A stretch of DNA of 51,043 nt from positions 1 to 51,043 of the forward strand of contig JAJQEF010000046.1 in assembly GCA_021201795.1 (NCBI GenBank), given 5' to 3'. This DNA comes from Rikenellaceae bacterium (GTDB lineage: Bacteria; Bacteroidota; Bacteroidia; Bacteroidales; Rikenellaceae). The notes below the pieces were generated by a model that did no database searches, was not told the DNA's origin, and was given only the letters and a program-made list of their open reading frames with translations. The position numbers were made by a program, and so were the translations under genes. Below, piece after piece: positions 1 through 9,019 of the stretch (position 1 is the stretch's first letter; every line of letters begins with the position of its first letter).

Positions 1-26
1 GTATTATACCCTTTTTAAAACTTAAT

Positions 27-911
27 ATGAAAAAAATCCCTCTTTGCGTTATTGAAGAACATCATGAAGCTTTTATAGTTTGGAACCTTGCTATCCGGAG
101 TAAATTAATGTCTTCCACAGGCAATACACTGCTTCATGTCGATGAACATTCCGACTTCGCTACATCTCGCTTTAACCGTTCCCTGAATTCGTTGACAGAT
201 ATGAACGTGGACGAGATTAAGGAATTCACCTATTCCGAACTTGGCATAGCCTCTTTTATCCAGCCAGCGTGTTATCTTGGCATTTTTGATAAGGTATTCT
301 GGATACGCCATAATCATAAAAAACAAAATGACGACCCAATTGAAATGATGATCCGCTCCTACAACCGTGGAGGCAAACGGCTTGTTTCAGGAAGACTGGA
401 CAGAATGAAAAAAACACAGATAGGAGACGTTAGAATATTCGAATATTTTCTTATTGAAGAAAAAAAACTTCCTCATAGAGAAAATTGTGTTTTAGACATC
501 GATCTAGATTATTTTTCATGTGCTGGAAATACCAACGAAAATGAAGAGATTTATATCGAAATATCTAAAGAAGAATACGACGGTTTTAATCGGGATTATA
601 AATATCACCGTTTGAACTATGTAGGATTCGGTAATATACGGACCATGACACGCGACGACCGTTATTATTATGTAGTAAATGATTATAACGAACTTTAACC
701 TTCCAATACCCTGGTTGATAATAATAAGGTTCTTACCAGGATTGAAAATTTCGCTCATATTCTTAAAGAAAAAAATATCGAACCGAAAATCATAGATATA
801 TGCCGCTCCCGTTTTAGCGGTTATACACCAAAGGATCAATGGAGTTTTATTGAAAATAATTTAATAGAGGCATTAAAGTCATTATATGAAATTCAACTTA
901 CGCATTTTTGA
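27..911 (+). pseudogene. UPF0489-family (arginase-fold) protein with in-frame TAA
   Basis: The N-terminal 223 codons carry the UPF0489 hallmarks VIEEHHEAF, LLHVDEHSDF and VLDIDLDYF. Acidic and histidine motifs of this kind (DEHxD, DxDxD) resemble the metal sites of the arginase fold, and some UPF0489 members are peptide arginases. A TAA at 696-698 interrupts the frame. The same frame then continues to a TGA at 909-911 with convincing family sequence (IIDICRSRFSGYTPKDQW). I therefore read one gene of about 294 codons with a nonsense mutation rather than two genes. No precursor peptide is visible nearby, and the upstream neighbour lies outside the window. Family assignment is fairly sure; substrate is unknown. 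Confidence 0.75.
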
Positions 912-1209
912 TTTGCCCGAATTATCCACAAATGGAATCATTGGCATAGCGCGTATGTTTGCAACAATCATGATTAACCGTTAGTACCAGAAATCAAACC
1001 GTTAATATATTTAATTAAAAATTTATTGCAGGCTCATGTTAAGTATGGCAACAAGGTGACAGTTAAAAGTAACACCGGTAATTTTAAGACAGTTTTTTAC
1101 CGGATATTAACGATTTTTATCAAAATCCCGAAACCGTTATAAATTAGATACGATTTACTGTCGTATATTTGCAGAACGCAATACATCGGAGTTCAGACAG
1201 GTACATAAA
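912..1209. other. Intergenic stretch without a recognisable gene
   Basis: No reading frame with family-like sequence is visible. A TATATTTG element at 1164-1171 matches the Bacteroidetes -7 box on the plus strand, about 40 nt before the terminator hairpin of the opposite-strand tRNA-Lys. No matching TTTG lies 19 bp upstream, so promoter activity is doubtful. Confidence 0.3.
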
Positions 1210-1243
1210 AAAACTCTGATTATCAACTGATAGTCAGAGTTTT
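1210..1243 (-). terminator. Terminator of tRNA-Lys
   Basis: A 15-bp hairpin with one T-G wobble (arms 1210-1224 and 1229-1243, loop aact). Read on the minus strand it is followed by a T run, and it lies 36 nt beyond the 3' end of tRNA-Lys. Confidence 0.75.
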
Positions 1244-1278
1244 GTATGAAAAAAGCCAGAATTGTTACCGACTCTCTG

Positions 1279-1351
1279 TGATCCCGCTGGGGCTCGAAAA
1301 CAGGACCCCAACATTAAAAGTGTTGTGCTCTACCAGCTGAGCTACGGAATC
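1279..1351 (-). tRNA. tRNA-Lys (anticodon UUU)
   Basis: The cloverleaf folds with acceptor stem GATTCCG/CGGGATC (one G-T pair), discriminator A, D-arm GCTCAGCTGGTAGAGC, anticodon stem CAACA/TGTTG with loop CTTTTAA (anticodon TTT), and T-loop TTCGAGC. CCA is not encoded. A canonical promoter lies just upstream and a hairpin terminator just downstream, so the gene is transcribed alone. Confidence 0.95.
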
Positions 1352-1368
1352 TCCTTTGTTTTGCGGTG

Positions 1369-1399
1369 CAAAGGTAATTATTATTTATTTATTTCCAAA
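1369..1399 (-). promoter_or_regulatory. Promoter of tRNA-Lys
   Basis: On the minus strand TTTG (1399-1396) is followed after exactly 19 bp by TACCTTTG (1376-1369). This matches the Bacteroidetes primary sigma consensus TTTG-N19-TAnnTTTG and lies 17 bp upstream of the mature tRNA end. Confidence 0.85.
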
Positions 1400-1412
1400 C
1401 TTAAAATAAAAA

Positions 1413-1940
1413 ATGAAAAAAAAATTAACCGAAGAATTAAACAGAATAAGTATAGAAGAATATAAAATCATGCCGAAAAATAAGATTATCATCGTTGCAG
1501 ATAACATAAGGAGCCTCAACAATATAGGTTCTATGTTCAGAACCAGCGACGCTTTCGGCGTGGAAGCCATTTATCTTTGCGGAATTTCCGCTACGCCCCC
1601 CAACAAAGAGATTCATAAAACCGCTTTAGGAGCGGAGTTAAGTGTGGAATGGAAATATTTTAAAAATACCGAAGACGCTGTAAATTCCCTTAAAGAAAAT
1701 GGATACACTATATGTGTCGTCGAACAGGTGAAAAACTCTGTTCCATTAAATGAGATGCTTCCTGAAAAAACCAAAAAATACGCATTTATTTTCGGCAACG
1801 AGGTAAACGGCGTTTCCCAGGAAGTAATAAATATGTCGGACCTAGCTCTTGAGATTCCTCAAATAGGAACTAAGCACTCTCTCAATGTTTCTGTTACAAC
1901 CGGAATAGTAATATGGGAATTTTTTAAGAAATACAAATAG
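1413..1940 (+). CDS. TrmH/SpoU-family RNA 2'-O-methyltransferase
   Basis: A 175-residue SPOUT methyltransferase that would move a methyl group from SAM to a ribose 2'-OH of tRNA or rRNA. All three SpoU motifs are visible: NIRSLNNIGSMFRTSDAFG (motif 1, about residues 31-49), FGNEVNGVS (motif 2, near 130) and IPQIGTKHSLNVS with TTGIVIWEF (motif 3, C-terminal), which form the knotted SAM site. It lacks an N-terminal substrate-binding extension, as do the short TrmH-like proteins, so the exact target base cannot be told. The gene is divergent from tRNA-Lys, and its start lies next to that gene's promoter. Confidence 0.9.
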   Translation: MKKKLTEELNRISIEEYKIMPKNKIIIVADNIRSLNNIGSMFRTSDAFGVEAIYLCGISATPPNKEIHKTALGAELSVEWKYFKNTEDAVNSLKENGYTICVVEQVKNSVPLNEMLPEKTKKYAFIFGNEVNGVSQEVINMSDLALEIPQIGTKHSLNVSVTTGIVIWEFFKKYK

Positions 1941-1952
1941 AACTTTTGCAGT

Positions 1953-2028
1953 TTACATACTTTTGAAAAACAGCACTGCAACGATAAGACACAGAATAAG
2001 AAACAAAATCCACCACAATATCTTTCAT
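1953..2028 (-). pseudogene. Possible single-helix small membrane protein, frame interrupted
   Basis: One minus-strand frame encodes LWWILFLILCLIVAVLFF followed by KSM and a stop: a textbook single transmembrane helix with a short basic end. An ATG preceded by ggagaaaaactt sits at 2028-2026, but it is one base out of frame. Removing one A from the AAA just after it would give a 24-residue protein. Either the gene carries a one-base insertion or it starts at the TTG a few codons later. No family recognised; could be chance. Confidence 0.3.
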
Positions 2029-2575
2029 AAGTTTTTCTCCATAATGTAATATTATTAAATACCGATGCAGCACTTTTCTGTTTAACTCTCCGGTACCTCC
2101 AAACACCTTACTAACCTAAACAAGTAAAGCCCGCATGGTGCGAGCATTTACTTCTCCACAGGATGCCTGATTGAAATTGGCGATTTCCAGAGTTTCCCAC
2201 AGAAGTAAACACTTCGTATGTTACTTATTCCAAAGATATCAATTAAATCTAAATTGAAAAAATTAAATTTTTTGTTATTAGGATAATCATTTAAACAACC
2301 TGAATCATTACGTCGGAACCAGAAAAATGCCGGAATCAAAAGAAGCCACCTTCCGGTAAACTCATCATAATATCTGATATTTTAAAAGCACCAAAGTCCA
2401 AGTCATGGAAAAGAATTCAGAGGTTTTGGGCTGATAATCAAAAACCGCACACAATGATAAGAAATATGAACACGTATAGATAATTATCATTCAAAAAACT
2501 TACAATTTTTGCCGGTTTAAAAGATTTGCATATATTATAAAGCTAGTTTATTAACCTTTTAACTATTTTACAACT
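2029..2575. other. Intergenic stretch without a recognisable gene
   Basis: About 550 bp of A+T-rich sequence. I see no family-like reading frame and no tRNA. It may hold the promoter of the gene at 2576, but no clean TAnnTTTG with a partner box was found. Confidence 0.3.
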
Positions 2576-2920
2576 ATGGGACTATTAGATCATAATGGAG
2601 AATGCAGCTTACCGTTCACTAAAGAAGTTGTATTCAACGCAATTTGCAAAGCCATTCCTACAATAAAAGGAATGAAAGTTACCAATCATGACAAATTACT
2701 CGGAAGAATAATGGTAGAAGCCGGAGTAAGTTTATTTTCTTGGGGAGAAAATATTCCTATTCAACTTACCGAATCGAATGAAAATAAAACGATCGTCAGA
2801 ATAACTTCGACACCCAAAACAGGAGTTATGTTCGGAGGGGATTCCGACATGGGCAAGAACAGACAGAATATCGAAAAGATCATAAGTGCTACTTCTGCAA
2901 CCCTTCAGAGCAGATTATAA
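2576..2920 (+). CDS. Conserved small protein of unknown function
   Basis: A 114-residue soluble protein with no signal peptide and no membrane helix. It starts MGLLDHNGECSLPFTKEVVF and ends with a likely amphipathic helix (NRQNIEKIISATSATLQSRL). The middle shows alternating short strands (IVRITSTPKTGVMFGG), suggesting a small alpha/beta fold. I recognise no motif. The reading frame is supported by its isolation as a single gene, its codon use, and a perfect terminator that begins directly after the stop codon. Neighbours give no functional hint. Confidence 0.6.
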   Translation: MGLLDHNGECSLPFTKEVVFNAICKAIPTIKGMKVTNHDKLLGRIMVEAGVSLFSWGENIPIQLTESNENKTIVRITSTPKTGVMFGGDSDMGKNRQNIEKIISATSATLQSRL

Positions 2921-2955
2921 AAATAAATCCCGACTGTAAGAGTCGGGATTTATTT
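2921..2955 (+). terminator. Rho-independent terminator after the 2576 gene
   Basis: A perfect 15-bp inverted repeat (arms 2921-2935 and 2941-2955, 5-nt loop). The arms are A/T-rich at the base and GC-rich at the tip, and the first arm begins at the base after the stop codon. Confidence 0.85.
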
Positions 2956-2989
2956 AATAAGCACCCATTTTTTAAATAATATAATTCAT

Positions 2990-3058
2990 TCATTTGGGCA
3001 TTTTACCCCAATAAGTATAGCGCCAGTAAAAATAATAGTTCTTCATTATGTAATCCAG
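2990..3058 (-). pseudogene. Decayed duplicate of the transglutaminase C-terminal tail
   Basis: On the minus strand this segment reads LDYIMKNYYFYWRYTYWGKMPK and a stop. It closely matches the tail of the neighbouring transglutaminase gene (DVMGEYFYWRYTYWGKKPE). Upstream of it no further homology can be followed. It is most simply the last remnant of a tandem copy of that gene. Confidence 0.65.
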
Positions 3059-3134
3059 ACCAAAGGAGATAAAAATGATTCTACAGAGGAGGCATTAGCC
3101 GATACAAATTGTCACAAAGAATTTTCACTGATTT

Positions 3135-4015
3135 TTATCTTGAAAATCGGGAGTAAAACAATTCTTCGATTTCGGGTTTCTTTCCCCAGTAAGTATACCG
3201 CCAGTAAAAATATTCGCCCATGACATCCGGGTCGTGTCCACTCGGGGAAATGCTTACATATTTATTTTCCATTACATTAAAATTCGCATAATGGCCTTGT
3301 GTAGGTTCGAATACTACCCATCCTAATCCATCGAAATATACCTCGACCCATTCATGTTTAGGAGTGGTTCTCCAAGTGGCGGTCAGCCCGGAAATGCTTC
3401 TTGCCGGGATCGAACTGGCTCTACATAGAGCAACCATTAAATGCGAATAATCCGTACAATCCCATTTTCTGGTTTTAAGGGTTAATAAACTGCCTTGAGC
3501 TTCAAGAATGTATCCTCCGTATTTTATATTTTCTTTACAAAATTATAAATATTTTTTACTGTCGAAAGTTCATTTTTACCCATAAGTTTTTGAGCTCTTT
3601 CCAATATTTCCGGATGTTCGCTATCAATCCATCTTTCACTTTTAAGATAACGAGACAAATCGGTCGTATCCAATATAGGCGAACCTTGAGCAACAGTTTT
3701 GTAATCATTGTTAAATGTGGTTATATTGGATATTATTTCTATCGACTCCGGTATTGGTTTCATAAGATTGAACTCCGCATATTTATTATTTCCACGAAAA
3801 AAAACGGTATCAGGTTGGACGGAAAAATAAATGTCGTTTATCTTTTGTTTGTTTTCAATATCATTAGGAATCAATGTTATAAACCTGATTTTTGTGGTGG
3901 AGTCTGAATCTGTTATCGCATATACCATAAATACATCCACCTTCCTTGTTTTCTGGGCAAAACCGGAATAAGGGTTGAAAGCAATGAATATATAAAAAAT
4001 AATTATTTTTCTCAT
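3135..4015 (-). pseudogene. Secreted transglutaminase-like protein, frameshifted
   Basis: The N-terminal part (4015 to 3524) begins with a signal peptide (MRKIIIFYIFIAFNPYSGFAQ) and a beta-rich domain. The C-terminal part (ending 3135) holds the transglutaminase-like core, with the Cys segment WDCTDYSHLMVALCRASSIPAR and the His segment KHEWVEVYFDGLGWVVFEPT. The two parts lie in different frames. In the run at 3534-3536 (AAA on the coding strand) one extra A would restore VKENIKYGGYILEAQGS and join them. The usual Asp of the triad appears as Glu (FEPT). Likely a periplasmic or exported thiol hydrolase in its intact form. A sequencing error in the homopolymer is possible. Confidence 0.8.
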
Positions 4016-4240
4016 AATATATAGATTATTCTAAAAATACGATTAATTTACAAATTACATTTAATTTCTATTTAAAAAACAAATAAAAAGTTAATTAATT
4101 AATATTTTTGACTACCAAAATATATTAATTATCGATCATTGTGTTGTGATAGCGGTACCCGGATATAAAAAATAGCGATAAAGACTCATCCAACCGATTT
4201 AAAAAATAATTCACTACGCTTTGACAACATAAACACTCGG

Positions 4241-4339
4241 ATTTTCAGTTGTCTTTATTTTAAACCGGGTGTTACATTCGACCTGAAAGATGCATGGATT
4301 GGTAAGGGGAAGGGGCTAATTGCTCGTATTAAAGATTAA
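4241..4339 (+). pseudogene. Unidentified gene tail, possible remnant
   Basis: One frame reads KPGVTFDLKDAWIGKGKG, then LIARIKD and a stop. This looks like the end of a folded protein rather than random sequence. No start codon, upstream homology or family could be identified. The rest of 4016-4422 is A+T-rich and shows no gene. Confidence 0.3.
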
Positions 4340-4422
4340 ATCAAATGATCAGGATAAATAAAAAGAAATATTCCATAAACAAATAATAATAAAGGTCCAG
4401 AATAAATCTAAACCTTTCTGAG

Positions 4423-4495
4423 TAGCGGGAGGAGGACTCGAACCTCCGACCTTTGGGTTATGAGCCCAACGAGCTGCCAACTGCTCCATCCCGCG
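4423..4495 (-). tRNA. Initiator tRNA-fMet (anticodon CAU)
   Basis: The cloverleaf has anticodon loop CTCATAA flanked by three G-C pairs (GGG/CCC), and a mismatched first acceptor pair (C1 opposite U72). Both are initiator tRNA hallmarks. T-loop TTCGAGT; discriminator A; CCA not encoded. Confidence 0.93.
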
Positions 4496-4513
4496 ATGTA
4501 TGTTTTCGGTGTG

Positions 4514-4544
4514 CAAATATAGGACCTTTTTTATTAACTGCAAA
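4514..4544 (-). promoter_or_regulatory. Promoter of tRNA-fMet
   Basis: On the minus strand TTTG (4544-4541), exactly 19 bp, then TATATTTG (4521-4514). This is a full match to the Bacteroidetes consensus and ends 18 bp before the tRNA. Confidence 0.85.
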
Positions 4545-4613
4545 TTTTTCATCCAAAATTTTAAATCTTTTTCTTTTTTAAACGGAAAAACCGACTATTT
4601 GAAAATTATTATA

Positions 4614-4621
4614 TACTTTTG
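4614..4621 (+). promoter_or_regulatory. Probable -7 box for the yfhO operon
   Basis: TACTTTTG fits TAnnTTTG, 60 bp before the yfhO start. A TTTG at 4598-4601 is closer than the usual 19 bp, so the -33 element is weak. Confidence 0.5.
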
Positions 4622-4680
4622 TAATCTTGTATAATTGTGCTTTTTACTGAACTAATAGGACAGCCATAAAAAATCTAAGA

Positions 4681-7095
4681 ATGGAAAAACGGACATTTTT
4701 ATCAAAATACCTTCCGCATATTATTGCTTTAGTATCTTTTATAATCATATGTGCCGTATATTTCAAACCTCAGTACGATGGTATGGCCCTCCACCAAAGC
4801 GATATGGTACAGTACAGCGGAATGAACCAGGATATCCGCGAACATGAGGCGCAGTTCGGTGAAAATCCAGGATGGGCGGGAAGAATGTTCAGTGGAATGC
4901 CATCTTATCTGATAGATTTCGATTACAGCGGTCGATTGATTCGAGACTGGACCTCTTTTTTCTATTTTATGGGGCAGCCGGCGTCTTATATTTTTCTGGC
5001 AATGATAGGGTTCTATATGATGCTCTTCTGTTTCAGGGTAAACCCATGGCTCAGTATAGTGGGAGCCTTGGCTTACGGATTGTCAACATATTTTTTTATA
5101 ATTATAGATGTAGGGCACATAACCAAAATGGTAGCTCTTGCATTCGCCCCTCCTATGGTAGGAGGAATATACCTTGCCTATCATGGTAAAATGTGGCTCG
5201 GAGCGGCAATAGCAGGATTTTTCGCATCGCTTGAAATTGCAGCAAACCACCTCCAGATCACTTATTATTTTTTATTCATCGTCCTGGCTCTTATTATAAA
5301 CGAATTTATCAGCGCCTATAAATGCAAGGTTGTTAAAAAATTCTTTACGGTATCTGCTGTTCTTTTGGCTGCCGGTCTATTGGCTATCGGTTCCAATATA
5401 AACCAGTTATGGTATATAAACGATTACTCAAAGGATTCTACACGCGGAGTGACCGAGTTAGTAGATGAAAACACAACCAACAGTTCCGGACTGGACTTCG
5501 ATTATGCGACAGGATGGAGTTACGGCAAAGTCGAAACATTCAATCTTTTCATACCGAATTTTACCGGAGGAAGTTCAGCCGGAGGATTTTCCAAAGACGG
5601 TCCTGTTGCAAACGCGCTTATCCCTTATAACTCCAAAGGCATTGCAGATAAGTTACCCGGGTATTGGGGGGTTCAGATAAGCACCTCAGGCCCCGTATAT
5701 ATAGGAGCTGTAATAATATTCCTGTTTGTGTTCTCTATGTTTATTCTCTGCGGAAGGAAAAAATGGTGGCTCTTTTCTGTCACCGTGTTGTGTATACTGC
5801 TGGCATGGGGACATAATTTTACGTGGTTCTCGAGTTTATTTTTCGATTACTTCCCTTACTATAATAAGTTCAGAACGGTATCCATGATTCTTGTAATTGC
5901 AGAATGGACGGTTCCGCTATTAGGCGTGCTGGCTCTACAGAAATTATGGAACGGAGGTATTTCCAAAGAAAAATTCATTAAATCTTTAAAATACTCCACG
6001 ATAATCACGGGAGGAACAGCTTTATTCTTCCTGCTTTTCGGAGGTATGATCTTCGATTTCTCCAGCGGACATGATTCCCAGTTTCCGGCAGATATTGCAT
6101 CAGCAATGAGAATCGAGCGTGCATCACTGTTAAGAATGGATTCATTGAGATCACTAATTTATGTACTTTTAAGTGCTGCGGGCATATGGTTGTTTTATTT
6201 CCACAAAATCAAAAAACCTGTCTTTGTCGCACTATTTGCCATATTGATCTTATTCGACCAGGGCGGTGTGGACAGACGTTACCTTAACTATGATAATTTT
6301 ATACCTAAAGTTCAGGCAACTACCATCTCCCCTACCCAGGCGGACCTTATGATATTGGAAGATAAAGAACTAGGTTACCGCGTTGCAAACTTTAATTCAG
6401 GCAATCCGTTCCAGGATGCGACGACATCCTACTTTCACAGGTCGGTCGGAGGATATCATGCCGCTAAAATGGGAAGATATCAGGATCTTATAGAGAACCA
6501 TCTGTACAAGATGAATTGGAAGGTATACGATATGCTCAACACTAAGTATATCATAACACAAAACGAAGTTCAGGTGAACCCGAATGCCTTGGGGCCTGCA
6601 TGGTTCGTGGATAATATCAGGTTTGTCAATAATGCCCGGGAAGAAATCGATGCTCTAGATGATTTTACACCTGAGAATACAGCGGTACTCGATAAAATGT
6701 TTTTTGAACAGGCTAAAGGCGGAAGCTCGGATTCCGATTCAACGGAATATATCCGTCTTACCGATTACAAAGTAAATCATTTAACGTATTCCTATCATAC
6801 TACGGAAAAAAAAATCGCGGTATTCTCGGAGATTTATTATCCCAAAGGTTGGACCGCATATATCGATGGTAATGAAGCATCGCATTTCAGGGCCAATTAT
6901 GTACTTAGAGCGATGAATCTTCCTGCCGGACAACACACTGTGGAATTTATTTACAATCCGCCGAAATATACTGTACTGAAAAACATAACTTTGATAAGTT
7001 CGCTCATTCTTTTGTTTGGGTTCTTATCCGTGGCAGCAGTTTATATCGTTAAAGGATTACGTTCAAAAAATTTACATAATGGCATCGAACGATAG
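4681..7095 (+). CDS. YfhO-family polytopic membrane protein
   Basis: An 804-residue integral membrane protein with about 12 hydrophobic helices. A large soluble region of about residues 540-780 is followed by a final helix (ITLISSLILLFGFLSVAAVY). The layout and the motifs DMVQYSGMNQDIREH near the N terminus, YWGVQ in the middle and EIYYPKGWTAYIDG near the C terminus are those of YfhO/GT-C-like proteins. These are thought to transfer sugars from lipid carriers at the outer face of the inner membrane. The last 17 bases overlap ftsX, so the two are translationally coupled. The exact sugar substrate cannot be inferred. Confidence 0.85.
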   Translation: MEKRTFLSKYLPHIIALVSFIIICAVYFKPQYDGMALHQSDMVQYSGMNQDIREHEAQFGENPGWAGRMFSGMPSYLIDFDYSGRLIRDWTSFFYFMGQPASYIFLAMIGFYMMLFCFRVNPWLSIVGALAYGLSTYFFIIIDVGHITKMVALAFAPPMVGGIYLAYHGKMWLGAAIAGFFASLEIAANHLQITYYFLFIVLALIINEFISAYKCKVVKKFFTVSAVLLAAGLLAIGSNINQLWYINDYSKDSTRGVTELVDENTTNSSGLDFDYATGWSYGKVETFNLFIPNFTGGSSAGGFSKDGPVANALIPYNSKGIADKLPGYWGVQISTSGPVYIGAVIIFLFVFSMFILCGRKKWWLFSVTVLCILLAWGHNFTWFSSLFFDYFPYYNKFRTVSMILVIAEWTVPLLGVLALQKLWNGGISKEKFIKSLKYSTIITGGTALFFLLFGGMIFDFSSGHDSQFPADIASAMRIERASLLRMDSLRSLIYVLLSAAGIWLFYFHKIKKPVFVALFAILILFDQGGVDRRYLNYDNFIPKVQATTISPTQADLMILEDKELGYRVANFNSGNPFQDATTSYFHRSVGGYHAAKMGRYQDLIENHLYKMNWKVYDMLNTKYIITQNEVQVNPNALGPAWFVDNIRFVNNAREEIDALDDFTPENTAVLDKMFFEQAKGGSSDSDSTEYIRLTDYKVNHLTYSYHTTEKKIAVFSEIYYPKGWTAYIDGNEASHFRANYVLRAMNLPAGQHTVEFIYNPPKYTVLKNITLISSLILLFGFLSVAAVYIVKGLRSKNLHNGIER

Positions 7096-7957
7096 AAAAA
7101 TAAAACGTAAAATACGAAATGCTTATCTGGTCTCGACGGTAAGTATCGCACTGGTATTATTTTTACTCGGTGCGGTTGGATACATGATCCTGAATGCGAG
7201 GGAGGCGTCCAACAGCCTGAAAGAGAATGTCTCTGTTTCCGTCTTACTCAAAGACGACATAGAAGATGATACATTAAAAACTCTTGGTAATACTTTAGGA
7301 ACGCGCAAAGAAGTAAAAAAATACGAATACATTTCAAAAGATAAAGCTGCTGAAGATTTCAAATCCTACATCGGAAATGATTTCGTCAGTTTTCTGGAAG
7401 GCAATCCATTACCGGCATCCTTCGAACTTACGTTGAATGCAACGTATTCAGAAATAGATTCCATCCGTGTAATGAGCACGGAAATAAAGAAAATGGATGG
7501 AGTGGAAGATATTTTATATCAGGAGAGTATTATTGAACAGGTTACCAAAAATATAAACAAATTCAACCTTATCCTGATAATATTCGGAGGCACACTTCTC
7601 TTGATATCGCTTATTCTGATAAACAATACTATAAGAATGGCTATATTCTCACGACGCAATATAATAAATACCATGAAACTGGTAGGAGCAACGGGAGGAT
7701 TCATTATGCGCCCGTTCATGGGAAGAGCCTTCGCACAGGGTATTTATGCAGGAATAATATCATGTCTGCTGGTAACAGGAGTGGTTTACAGCCTCAATAA
7801 AGGACTGCCCGAGGCGGCATTTATCACGGATATAGAGATCTTGGGGATAATTTATGGAGGGATATTCCTGCTCGGCATAGTTATATCCATGATATTTACA
7901 TATTATGCGGTACGCAAATACATAAGACTTTCCAGTAACCAATTATATATTTATTAA
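7079..7957 (+). CDS. ftsX: Cell division protein FtsX
   Basis: A 292-residue membrane subunit of the FtsEX ABC-type complex, which links ATP hydrolysis to activation of septal murein hydrolases. An N-terminal helix (near residues 20-38) is followed by an extracytoplasmic domain, then three helices (ILIIFGGTLLLISLILI, a second around YAGIISCLLVTGVVY, and IIYGGIFLLGIVISMIF). This is the standard FtsX topology. The start chosen is the ATG at 7079 (MASNDRKIKRK), because it overlaps the yfhO end and gives the normal basic N terminus. ftsE is not adjacent, as is usual in Bacteroidales. Confidence 0.92.
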   Translation: MASNDRKIKRKIRNAYLVSTVSIALVLFLLGAVGYMILNAREASNSLKENVSVSVLLKDDIEDDTLKTLGNTLGTRKEVKKYEYISKDKAAEDFKSYIGNDFVSFLEGNPLPASFELTLNATYSEIDSIRVMSTEIKKMDGVEDILYQESIIEQVTKNINKFNLILIIFGGTLLLISLILINNTIRMAIFSRRNIINTMKLVGATGGFIMRPFMGRAFAQGIYAGIISCLLVTGVVYSLNKGLPEAAFITDIEILGIIYGGIFLLGIVISMIFTYYAVRKYIRLSSNQLYIY

Positions 7958-7967
7958 TAACAATAAA

Positions 7968-8213
7968 ATGGCAAAGGACACCTTAAAAGAGGAAAAAAAA
8001 GATTTCGCACTTAATTTCGGCAATTATAAATTAATGCTGATCGGTTTTGCGATAATTGTCCTCGGTTTTATCTTAATGGTAGGCGGAGGAAGCGACGATC
8101 CAAACATATTTAATTATTCGATGTTCAGTTTCCGCAGGATAACACTCGCGCCGATACTGGTCTTATTCGGATTTGCTTTCGAAATTTACGCCATAATGAA
8201 AAAAACAAAATAA
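7968..8213 (+). CDS. DUF3098 small membrane protein
   Basis: An 81-residue protein with two transmembrane helices (YKLMLIGFAIIVLGFILMVGG and ITLAPILVLFGFAFEIYAIM) joined by a loop containing GGGSDDPNIFN. This composition and the fixed position between ftsX and uppP identify the DUF3098 family, whose role is unknown. It begins 10 bp after ftsX and ends 8 bp before uppP, so it is part of the envelope operon. Its constant neighbours suggest a role in division or wall synthesis; that is inference only. Confidence 0.88.
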   Translation: MAKDTLKEEKKDFALNFGNYKLMLIGFAIIVLGFILMVGGGSDDPNIFNYSMFSFRRITLAPILVLFGFAFEIYAIMKKTK

Positions 8214-8221
8214 TATTACAA

Positions 8222-9013
8222 ATGTCTATTATTGAAGCTATTATCATGGGGCTTGTCCAGGGCCTTACTGAGTTTTTGCCTGTAAGCAGCAGCGGACATC
8301 TTGAGATCGCCAATACGCTTTTAGGTATAGAAGCGGAAGAGAACCTTGCTTTTGCAACTGTACTGCACGGAGGCACGGTTTTAAGTACGATCGTCGTTTT
8401 CCGAAAAGAACTGGCACGGATCATTACAGGATTCTTCAGGTTTCAGAACAATACAGAGATGCGATTCGTTATAAATATCCTTGTCTCAATGCTTCCTATA
8501 ATGTTCGTAGGATTCTTTTTCAAAGATAAAATAGAAGTGCTGTTTTCAAACAACCTTCTGCTCGTGGGATCGATGCTAATCGTAACTGCTTTATTATTGT
8601 TATTTTCCGGCTACGCTAAAAGTAAAAACAGGGATATCGCCATTAAAGATGCTTTTATCATAGGTATAGCGCAAGCTATCGCTGTAATACCGGGAATTTC
8701 AAGATCGGGCGCAACGATATCCACCGGACTGCTTTTGGGTGTAAAACGTGAAGAAGTCGCATCATTCTCTTTCCTCATGGTATTAATTCCCACTATAGGA
8801 ATTAACTTTCTCGATATAATCGGCGGTGATTTTTCACAGGCATCTGTAGGTACAGGCACCGGGGCATTTATTACAGGATTTATTACATCGTTCATATCCG
8901 GCGTATTCGCTTGTAAGGTAATGATAAATCTTGTAAAAAAAGGCAAACTCGTATGGTTTGCGGTGTATTGCTTTGCAATGGGAATATTTTCGATCATTTA
9001 TTCCTTTATTTAA
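8222..9013 (+). CDS. uppP: Undecaprenyl-diphosphatase UppP (BacA)
   Basis: A 263-residue integral membrane phosphatase that turns undecaprenyl diphosphate into the monophosphate and so recycles the lipid carrier for cell wall and polysaccharide synthesis. The two catalytic signatures are clear. GLVQGLTEFLPVSSSGHLEI lies near the N terminus and contains the conserved Glu and the SSSGH motif. PGISRSGATISTGLLLG lies near residue 160 and supplies the PGxSRSG motif. Length and about eight helices match the family. It sits 8 bp after the DUF3098 gene and 6 bp before truB, in one operon. Expression of this family can give bacitracin tolerance. Confidence 0.96.
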   Translation: MSIIEAIIMGLVQGLTEFLPVSSSGHLEIANTLLGIEAEENLAFATVLHGGTVLSTIVVFRKELARIITGFFRFQNNTEMRFVINILVSMLPIMFVGFFFKDKIEVLFSNNLLLVGSMLIVTALLLLFSGYAKSKNRDIAIKDAFIIGIAQAIAVIPGISRSGATISTGLLLGVKREEVASFSFLMVLIPTIGINFLDIIGGDFSQASVGTGTGAFITGFITSFISGVFACKVMINLVKKGKLVWFAVYCFAMGIFSIIYSFI

Positions 9014-9019
9014 TACACG

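Noticed and set aside
27-911. RiPP cluster with a peptide arginase
   Set aside because: UPF0489 includes peptide arginases, but no precursor peptide or other maturation enzyme is visible in the window.
1164-1246. A small RNA from the plus-strand TATATTTG to the hairpin
   Set aside because: The hairpin is fully explained as the terminator of tRNA-Lys on the other strand, and no -33 box supports the plus-strand start.
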